Shown here piece after piece: positions 58,096-64,000 of a stretch of 64,000 bases of DNA. The notes beneath the pieces are model-generated. The model did no database searches, was not told where the DNA came from, and saw only the letters and a list, made by a program, of their open reading frames with translations. The DNA is from Actinomycetota bacterium. GTDB taxonomy: Bacteria; Actinomycetota; Thermoleophilia; Solirubrobacterales; JACPNS01. The DNA lies in contig JACQZY010000002.1 in assembly GCA_016213645.1 (NCBI GenBank), forward strand, positions 1-64,000. The letters are read 5' to 3'. Numbering within the stretch: the first letter of the stretch is position 1; every line of letters starts with the position of its first letter. The position numbers were made by a program, and so were the translations under genes.

Positions 58096-59184
58096 ATGGC
58101 TTCAATGCCGTCCGCCGCCGACTTCGTAAATCAGCAGTTCCACGCGGCATTCGCCGTGCCGGCCGCGGCCGAGTGGGGCGATTCGTTTCGCGCGTTTTTT
58201 GACGCCGCCGGGCAGTTCTTCGAGAACCTCGCCGCGATCCGCTGGGTGCCGTTGGTGATCGCGCTGGTCTGTCACGGGCTGTTTTTGACGCTGCGCACGC
58301 GGGCGTGGTTCAACGCGCTGCGCGCCGCCTATCCCGACCGGCGTTTTCAGTGGCGCGGCATCTGGGCGGCCGAGCTGGCGGGCAACGGCGTTTCGAGCGT
58401 GATCCCGGCCCGCGCGGGTGCGGTACTTCGGCTGTATTTGGGCAAGCACACCGTGCCGGAATCCACCTACCCGACCGTCGGATCGTCCTTCATGGTGCAG
58501 CTGCCGTTCGACATGCTCGTCGGCACGCTGATCCTGACCTACGGATTCACGCAGGGGATCTTTCCGAGCATCCCCGATCTGCCGTCGCTGAACGCCTTCG
58601 ATCTTTCGTTCCTGGCGCGCCATCCGCGCTTCGCGGTGTTCCTGATGACCGCGGTGCCGATCCTCCTACTGGTGATCTTCGGCTATCTGTCGGTGAGGGT
58701 GCGCGAGTTCTGGGCGCATGTGCGCCAGGGCCTGACGTTGCTGCGTAGCCGCCGCGACTGGCTTCGCGGAGCGGCGCGCGTGCAGGCGGTCGGCTGGGCG
58801 TTCAGATTCGCGAGCATCTGGTATCTGCTTGAGGCGTTCAACATAGGCGGATCGCTGGACCACGTGCTGACGGTGCTGGCGGTGCAGGGCGTCGCGAGCC
58901 TGATCCCGTTCACGCCGCAGGGCGCGGGCGTGCAACAGGCGCTCTTGGTGAACGCTTTCGCCGGTGTGGCCGCGGGGGCGACGGTGGCCGCGTACTCGGT
59001 AGGCCAACAGCTTGCGGTGGCCGCGTTCAACGCGCTATTCGGGCTGGCGGCGCTGGCCGTGGTGTTCCGCACGACCGACTGGCGCGGACTGATGGCGCGG
59101 GGTCGCGCCGAGCAGGGTGCCGCGCGACAGGGTAATTCCGTTGTAGATCGACCAAACGGGCCCCGCGACGGGTCCCGCCACTAA
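58096..59184 (+). CDS. Flippase-like (LPG synthase TM/UPF0104) membrane protein
   Basis: The 362-residue protein has about eight helices with family blocks LTLRTRAWFNALRAAYPDRR, WAAELAGNGVSSVIPARAGA, LRLYLGKHTVPESTY and VASLIPFTPQGAGVQQALLV. This is the lysylphosphatidylglycerol-synthase transmembrane domain without the synthase part. Such proteins flip or handle lipids or polyprenyl-linked precursors. A basic, Gly-rich tail ends it. ATG at 58105 is an alternative start. Confidence 0.85.
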   Translation: MASMPSAADFVNQQFHAAFAVPAAAEWGDSFRAFFDAAGQFFENLAAIRWVPLVIALVCHGLFLTLRTRAWFNALRAAYPDRRFQWRGIWAAELAGNGVSSVIPARAGAVLRLYLGKHTVPESTYPTVGSSFMVQLPFDMLVGTLILTYGFTQGIFPSIPDLPSLNAFDLSFLARHPRFAVFLMTAVPILLLVIFGYLSVRVREFWAHVRQGLTLLRSRRDWLRGAARVQAVGWAFRFASIWYLLEAFNIGGSLDHVLTVLAVQGVASLIPFTPQGAGVQQALLVNAFAGVAAGATVAAYSVGQQLAVAAFNALFGLAALAVVFRTTDWRGLMARGRAEQGAARQGNSVVDRPNGPRDGSRH

Positions 59185-59230
59185 CCAGAAGACAGGACGT
59201 GGTGAGGCGGATCTTGGCCGCGAAGCGGCG

Positions 59231-59494
59231 CTAAGCAAGGCCCTCGCGGGCCTCGCGTACCAGCGTGACGGCTTCCGGAAAGATCAGGCGAAGCGCGTCG
59301 CGCACCTGGTGCGCCTGCTCGTCGCTGCCGCCGGTGGTGCCCACCTGAGCGATTGCCGCGACCGTCATCTGCACGGCCAACGCGATTGCATTGTCGGCCC
59401 AAGCGACACGCTGGCCGCTCTGCATTTGCTCCGCGAACTCAGCCAGACGGCGCTGCATCTCTTCCGGATCGCCGAAGATGTTGAACTCTTCCAT
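59231..59494 (-). CDS. Small helical protein, unknown function
   Basis: ATG at 59494 gives 87 residues: MEEFNIFGDPEEMQRRLAEF, then QSGQRVAWADNAIALAVQMT, VAAIAQVGTTGGSDEQAHQV and DALRLIFPEAVTLVREAREG. No membrane segment long enough, no Cys. It is predicted helical. The frame extends to 59617 but overlaps the SDR gene start there. It is divergent from the SDR at 59574 and convergent with the flippase-like gene. No family recognised. Confidence 0.55.
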   Translation of the reverse strand: MEEFNIFGDPEEMQRRLAEFAEQMQSGQRVAWADNAIALAVQMTVAAIAQVGTTGGSDEQAHQVRDALRLIFPEAVTLVREAREGLA

Positions 59495-59573
59495 GCGTCC
59501 GATCCTACCGTTGATGTGCCGATTGGTCCTCGATCGCGTCACGCCGCCGCCGACTTGAGGTAGATTCGCGGCC

Positions 59574-60383
59574 ATGAGCATCCCAATTCCAGACGCAAAA
59601 GGCACCTGCCTGATCACCGGCGCATCGTCGGGGATCGGTGAGGAGATCGCCCGCCAGATCGCCGAGCGCGGCTACAACGTCACGCTCGCCGCCCGCCGGC
59701 TTGACCGGCTCACCTCGCTCGCCGAGGAAATCCAAAGCGAGTTCGGCGTGACCGCCGAAGCCGTTGAGTGCGACATCACAGACCCGGCCGCGCGCAAAAA
59801 GATGCTTGACGGCATCGCGAAGTCCGGCAAGAACATCGACATCCTCGTCAACAACGCCGGCTGTGGCACCGAGGGCAAGTTCGTGGAGAACAAGGCCGAG
59901 CACGAGCTGCGGCAGATCAATCTCAATGTGCTGGCGCTGGTTGCGCTGACACACGAGGTTCTACCCGAGATGGTCAAGCGCGGCAGTGGCGCGCTGCTGA
60001 ACGTGGCCTCGACGGCGGCTTTTCAGCCGATGCCTCGCCAGGCCGTCTACGCGGCGACGAAGGCGTTTGTGTTGTCGTTCTCGAACGGCATCGGCAAGGA
60101 GCTGGCGGGTACCGGCGTAAGCGTCACCGCGCTCTGTCCCGGCCCGACCAAGACCGAGTTCTTCGGCGAGCAGCAGATGGAGCACCTCGAGAAGTCGACG
60201 CCCGGCATCTTCTGGCAGTCCGCGGCGGATTGCGCACGCGACGGCGTGGAAGGACTGTTCAAGCGCAAGCGGGTTGTGATCCCGAAGATGTCCAATCGTT
60301 TGAGCGCGATCAGCGGCAGCTACACGCCGACGCCGATCACGCGGGAAGTGCTGGACCGCTTCTGGCCGGTCGGCAAGAAGTAG
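59574..60383 (+). CDS. Short-chain dehydrogenase/reductase
   Basis: The 269-residue protein has CLITGASSGIGEEIARQIAE, LAARRLDRLTSLAEEI, DILVNNAGCGTEGKF (NNAG), LLNVASTAAFQPMP with catalytic Ser, YAATKAFVLSFSNGI (YxxxK) and CPGPTKTEFFGEQ. It resembles the DltE/YqjQ group, a subgroup often acting on fatty or steroid-like compounds. It ends before a hairpin shared with the convergent def gene. Confidence 0.88.
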   Translation: MSIPIPDAKGTCLITGASSGIGEEIARQIAERGYNVTLAARRLDRLTSLAEEIQSEFGVTAEAVECDITDPAARKKMLDGIAKSGKNIDILVNNAGCGTEGKFVENKAEHELRQINLNVLALVALTHEVLPEMVKRGSGALLNVASTAAFQPMPRQAVYAATKAFVLSFSNGIGKELAGTGVSVTALCPGPTKTEFFGEQQMEHLEKSTPGIFWQSAADCARDGVEGLFKRKRVVIPKMSNRLSAISGSYTPTPITREVLDRFWPVGKK

Positions 60384-60417
60384 CCGCACCGGGACTGAGC
60401 TTCTAGATCGTGGGGAT

Positions 60418-60450
60418 GTAGGTTGCGGGCCGGCGACGGCCGCACCCTAC
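60418..60450. terminator. Hairpin between convergent SDR and def genes
   Basis: GTAGGTTGCGGGCCG and CGGCCGCACCCTAC can pair with small mismatches around GCGA. There is no strong T-tract, so termination would depend on the GC-rich stem. It lies between the stops of the two genes, where both transcripts end. Confidence 0.5.
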
Positions 60451-60461
60451 GTCCTTGCGAG

Positions 60462-60974
60462 CTACTTTTCGTCTCGCTTCGTCGGGGCGGAGCCGGACTT
60501 GCGCGGAAAGACGTCGCGCGTAAGCGAATCCACGCGATCCAGGAAGAGCAGACCGTCGAGGTGGTCGATCTCGTGCAGTGCGCAACGCGCCTCGAAGCCT
60601 TCGAAGGCGTATTCCGCGTCCCGCGTGCGTACGGTCGCGTTGAGCGCACGTCTGACGTTGGCGGTGAGTTGAGGGATCGAGAGGCAACCCTCGCGCGCGA
60701 CTTCACTGCCCTCGGTGGCGACGATCACCGGGTCGATCAGCGCCACGTAACCGTGTACCGATTCCGGCGCCTTGCGGTGTCCGGTGAGATCGATCACCGC
60801 CACGCGCAGCTCATAGCCGATCTGCGGTGCCGCGATGCCGACGCAGCCGGGACTGGCGCGCATCGTGTCGGTGAGGTCCTCGAGCACGCGGTCGAGCTCG
60901 GCACCGTCGGGCGCGGGGGCGCAGACGCGTTTGAGCACGGGATCGGGGTAGAGCAGGACTTCGCGGACCGCCAT
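60462..60974 (-). CDS. def: Peptide deformylase
   Basis: ATG at 60974 has GAAGGG upstream and gives 170 residues. All three deformylase motifs are present: GCVGIAAPQIGY (motif 1), REGCLSIP (motif 2, Cys ligand) and HEIDHLDGLLF (motif 3, HExxH). It removes the formyl group from nascent N-terminal methionine with a divalent metal. It follows the double-ACT gene by 11 bases, likely in one transcript. Confidence 0.95.
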   Translation of the reverse strand: MAVREVLLYPDPVLKRVCAPAPDGAELDRVLEDLTDTMRASPGCVGIAAPQIGYELRVAVIDLTGHRKAPESVHGYVALIDPVIVATEGSEVAREGCLSIPQLTANVRRALNATVRTRDAEYAFEGFEARCALHEIDHLDGLLFLDRVDSLTRDVFPRKSGSAPTKRDEK

Positions 60975-60985
60975 CGGCGATCCCT

Positions 60986-61540
60986 TCAGAGGATGTCCTG
61001 GTCGAGTTCGCGCAGCACGACCTCGACGCCCTGCTGTTCGCCCACCTGCGCAAGCGCGGCCTGAAGATCGTCCGGCGAGAGTCCGCCCGGAAGCGTCAAC
61101 TCGCAAATCATCGTGTACACGGGCGCCTCCGGCGATCCCACCAGACGCGTGGCCAGATCGTCGATGTTGACGGCCTGCTGGGCAAGCGCGGCGCAGACCG
61201 CGTGCACGATGCCGGGGTGATCGGCGCCGTAGACCGTGAGTACGTGCGTGGGAACGGGCCGGGCGGTGGTGGCGCCCTCCACGGGGTCGATCACGGCCGC
61301 GTCCAGCCCGAGGCGTTCACGTACGCCCGCGAGATCGTCGCGGAGCGCTTCCAGGCCGGCGTCCGGCGGCAGCGTGACCAGCATCATCACCGCGAAGCGC
61401 CCACCGAGTATGGACATGCGCGAGTCCTCGATGTTGGCACCGGCACGATGCAGCGCCTCGGCGAGCGCCGCGGCGATTCCCGGTCGGTCGGCGCCGACGA
61501 CGGCAACGGCGTATTCGCGCGTGGATACGGCTTCGCTCAT
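60986..61540 (-). CDS. Double ACT-domain regulator (GcvR-like)
   Basis: The protein has two ACT domains: YAVAVVGADRPGIAAALAEA, ANIEDSRMSILGGRFAVMML and, in the second, HVLTVYGADHPGIVHAVCAA with VNIDDLATRLVG. About 184 residues from ATG 61540 (MSEAVSTRE); ATG at 61552 would add four. Proteins with this build regulate glycine cleavage or bind amino acids. It is followed by def, a common pairing in actinobacteria as far as I recall. The ligand is unknown. Confidence 0.82.
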   Translation of the reverse strand: MSEAVSTREYAVAVVGADRPGIAAALAEALHRAGANIEDSRMSILGGRFAVMMLVTLPPDAGLEALRDDLAGVRERLGLDAAVIDPVEGATTARPVPTHVLTVYGADHPGIVHAVCAALAQQAVNIDDLATRLVGSPEAPVYTMICELTLPGGLSPDDLQAALAQVGEQQGVEVVLRELDQDIL

Positions 61541-61656
61541 GGGTTGCAGCATAGGGGCGGCGGTGGCGTCCGTGGCGGTTTCGCAATGCGTTCCGGTCGA
61601 TTCTCAGGCCGTGGGTTCAGCCGCGGAGGCAAACAGAGACGGATAGGATCGCCGCC

Positions 61657-62535
61657 ATGGCTAAACCGACAGATAGCGATACACCGAAGCCGGAGGATGG
61701 CGCGGCGCTAGACAAGCTCGCAAGTGGCAATGGCGACGCTCAGGAATCCGGCCGGACTTCGGGCCGTGGCGCGACGGCGCCGGAGGACGCGCAGCTTTCA
61801 CCCGAGGCCGTGGCCGCGGAGGCCGCACGCGGCCGCTTGACCGCCTTGTTCGCGTTGGGGTCCGTGCTCGCGATATCAGCGAGTCTGGTTGCCTCGCTGA
61901 GTGTGTCCAAGTCGGTCGTCACGGCTAAAGACAGCGCACAGTTTCTGCTCGCGATTCACGAACACAAGGCGTCCGTGATCGCGGCCGCATGCTTGTTCGC
62001 CGTGGGCACCGCCGCCACGATGCCGGTGCTGATGCACCTGGCGATCGCCGTGCGCATGAGGCGCCCGCGCGTGCCATCAATCGTGGTTCAGCTCTCGGCG
62101 GCGGGGCCGCTGGTGCTGGCGATCGTCCTGCCGCTGACGGCGGTGCTGTACGCGCGCGTGACGAACGATTTTGTTAGTGGAGCCGATCACACCGTGAAGG
62201 CGGCGGAAAAGCTGCTCAAGGGCAACGGGCTTTCGATCGTGCGCGTGGTGGCACTCGTCGGTTCGATCTCCGCGGGCTTCGCGTGGATCATGGTCGGCTC
62301 TTACGGCATCCGCGTAGGGTTGCTGACACGGTTGGTGGGTTCGGTGGCCGTTGGCGTCGGGCTGCTGACCGCGCTCGCGACAAACGTCGTACCCGCGATC
62401 GTGGAAATGCTCAAGATCTTTGAACTCGGCGCGCTCGCCGTGATGCTGGTGGGACCGCCCGAACGTCGTCCACCGGCCTGGCGCGAAGGTCGCGTGGTGC
62501 CGCTGCCACCGCTCGGCGGCGACAGCGAACGCTGA
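61657..62535 (+). CDS. Membrane protein of unknown function
   Basis: The 292-residue protein has a hydrophilic start of 65 residues (GSRGATAPEDAQLS-type), then about six helices: LFALGSVLAISASLVASLSV, ASVIAAACLFAVGTAATMPV, LAIVLPLTAVLYARV, VVALVGSISAGFAWIMVGSY, LVGSVAVGVGLLTALATNVV and LGALAVMLVGPP. A Pro/Arg-rich tail follows. No family recognised. It is alone, divergent from the double-ACT gene. Confidence 0.65.
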   Translation: MAKPTDSDTPKPEDGAALDKLASGNGDAQESGRTSGRGATAPEDAQLSPEAVAAEAARGRLTALFALGSVLAISASLVASLSVSKSVVTAKDSAQFLLAIHEHKASVIAAACLFAVGTAATMPVLMHLAIAVRMRRPRVPSIVVQLSAAGPLVLAIVLPLTAVLYARVTNDFVSGADHTVKAAEKLLKGNGLSIVRVVALVGSISAGFAWIMVGSYGIRVGLLTRLVGSVAVGVGLLTALATNVVPAIVEMLKIFELGALAVMLVGPPERRPPAWREGRVVPLPPLGGDSER

Positions 62536-62807
62536 CCTGAGCGCACGGCGGGAGCCCTGAACCCCCGACACACCGCGGTTTTTCCGCAGCGGTGAGGGCC
62601 GATCAAGGATCCGCCGCCTTGGCACGATTTCGATCGGCCCCCCACGCTCCCCCTGCTTCCCCCCGCACTATCGAACACCCGTCCATGCGGTTTGGATCAG
62701 CGAGCGGCGCCACTTAACGACGTTTCAATCGGTGCTTCATGCAGCGGAAGTAATTCGGGCGTCGACCAGTCAGCGTATTCACGGCGAGTACGCCGCCACG
62801 CGGCTGA

Positions 62808-64000
62808 TCAGTCCTCCCCAGCCTTCACACGCTCACCGATCATCCCCACCACCGCCGGGTCGCGCAGGGTCGTCACGTCGCCGAGCTCGCGGCCGTCGGC
62901 GATATCGCGCAGCAAACGGCGCATGATCTTGCCGGAGCGCGTTTTGGGGAGGTCATCGGCCCAGATGATTCGCTTGGGGCGGGCGAGTTTGCCGATCTTT
63001 TCGGCGACGTGTTCGCGTAATTCCGCGATCAGCTCCGCGGACGGCTCCCAGCCGCCTTCCAGCGTCACAAACGCCGTGATCGCCTGGCCGGTCTGCTCGT
63101 CGTTCTGGCCGATTACCGCCGCCTCGGCGACGCCCTCATGCGAGACCAGCGAACTCTCCACCTCCATCGTGCTGAGGCGGTGGCCTGAGACGTTGATCAC
63201 GTCGTCGGTGCGGCCCAGCACCCAGAAGTATCCGTCTTCGTCCACGCGCGCGGCGTCGCCGACGTCGTAGACCTCGCGGCCGAAGCGCGACCAATAGGTT
63301 TCCACGAAGCGGTCCGGGTCCAGATAGAGCGTACGCGCCATCGCCGGCCACGGCCGTCGCAGGGTCAGAAAACCGCCGCCCTGCTCCACGATCTCGCCGT
63401 CGTGCGTGACGACCTCGGCCGACACGCCCGGAAACGGCCGGGTCGCCGAGCCCGGCTTGGTGGCGGTGATCCCGGGCAACGGCGTGATCATGATCATCCC
63501 CGTTTCGGTCTGCCACCAGGTGTCGACCACCGGACAGCGGCCGCCGCCGATCACGTCGCGGTACCACAGCCAGGCTCGCGGGTTGATCGGCTCGCCGACG
63601 CTGCCAAGCAATCTCAAGGTCGAGAGGTCGTACCCGTCGGGAATGTCGCGTCCCCACTTGATGAACGTGCGGATCGCGGTGGGGGCCGTGTACAGAATTG
63701 TGACGCCGTATTCCTGGATGATCTCCCACCAGCGGCCCTGGTGCGGATAGTCGGGCGCGCCCTCGTAAAGCACCGACGTGCAGCCGTTGGCAAGCGGACC
63801 ATAGACGATGTACGAGTGGCCGGTGACCCAGCCGATGTCGGCTGCGCACCAATAGACGTCGCGCTCGGGCTTGATGTCGAAGACGGCGTTGTGCGTGGCC
63901 GACACTCCGGTCAGAAATCCGCCGCTGGTGTGCTGGATGCCCTTGGGCTTGGCCGTTGAGCCCGATGTGTAAAGGATGAACAGCGGGTGTTCGGCGTCGA
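62808..64000 (-). CDS. acs: Acetyl-CoA synthetase, C-terminal part (runs off the right edge)
   Basis: The frame is open to the window edge, starting (rightmost) [17 protein letters not shown], the P-loop of acyl-adenylate enzymes, and QHTSGGFL. Then [31 protein letters not shown] (A5), [20 protein letters not shown] (A8 hinge) and [20 protein letters not shown] follow, ending [16 protein letters not shown] with the acetylated lysine near the end. It makes acetyl-CoA from acetate, ATP and CoA. Spacing to the next gene to its left: a 272-base gap (62536-62807) with no gene seen. The ORF start beyond 64000 is not visible. Confidence 0.95.
   Translation of the reverse strand, partial: DAEHPLFILYTSGSTAKPKGIQHTSGGFLTGVSATHNAVFDIKPERDVYWCAADIGWVTGHSYIVYGPLANGCTSVLYEGAPDYPHQGRWWEIIQEYGVTILYTAPTAIRTFIKWGRDIPDGYDLSTLRLLGSVGEPINPRAWLWYRDVIGGGRCPVVDTWWQTETGMIMITPLPGITATKPGSATRPFPGVSAEVVTHDGEIVEQGGGFLTLRRPWPAMARTLYLDPDRFVETYWSRFGREVYDVGDAARVDEDGYFWVLGRTDDVINVSGHRLSTMEVESSLVSHEGVAEAAVIGQNDEQTGQAITAFVTLEGGWEPSAELIAELREHVAEKIGKLARPKRIIWADDLPKTRSGKIMRRLLRDIADGRELGDVTTLRDPAVVGMIGERVKAGED

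Overview
The window looks like chromosomal DNA of a high-GC actinobacterium, most likely from the Thermoleophilia/Solirubrobacterales side of the phylum. This placement is inferred from GC-rich codon use, an actinobacterial Mrp-type ATPase without the usual CxxC, a bioB followed by a BsaP-like small gene, a split pntAA/pntAB/pntB transhydrogenase, an RpoD-type sigma factor and FolE2. No rRNA is present, so it stays an inference.

Region 1 (1 to about 5370) is an integrated accessory element. It holds a 5'-truncated type ISP restriction-modification gene, remnants of at least two IS3-type transposases, an XRE regulator with a HAD-fold gene, an orphan gene, an excisionase-like HTH gene and a tyrosine integrase. 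The integrase ends 18 bases from the 3' end of tRNA-Thr(GGT), which is very probably the attachment site.

Region 2 (5371 to 17350) is core genome: tRNA-Thr, a secreted calcium-repeat protein, a receiver-EAL protein, tRNA-Tyr, an acyltransferase, pdxH, an SDR, rpoD, folE2, pgsA, an RNA 2',3'-cyclic phosphodiesterase and a subtilase. Region 3 (17354 to 31610) carries the transhydrogenase operon, then a two-component system next to a small redox operon (two small exported or anchored proteins, ApbE flavin transferase, ferric-reductase-like membrane protein), a PadR-MMPL efflux pair and two tandem HD-GYP phosphodiesterases behind a structured leader.

Region 4 (31800 to 40600) has a crotonase-family gene, bioB with a BsaP-like zinc-ribbon gene and mrp, an XRE gene, an SDR that lacks its catalytic residues, a J-domain/TPR protein, two thioredoxin-fold genes and metF. 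Region 5 (40600 to 49600) holds a 1451-residue secreted modular protein, citrate synthase, a TetR gene, two small membrane proteins and a PfkB kinase. Region 6 (49600 to 64000) contains a DEAD-box helicase, a DMT exporter, rpiB, a DUF3467 gene beside a gene interrupted by one in-frame stop, an MpaB-like oxygenase, a CPA-type antiporter, two SDRs, a flippase-like protein, def, a double-ACT regulator and the 3' part of acs.

Non-coding DNA is unusually rich in short tandem arrays. Five different units of 11, 13, 14, 15 and 34 bp occupy five separate intergenic gaps. Two dispersed palindrome families also occur: a 38-bp core at 20503 and 35428, and a GC-rich hairpin on both sides of metF. Three c-di-GMP phosphodiesterase-type genes (one EAL, two HD-GYP) are present without any GGDEF gene.
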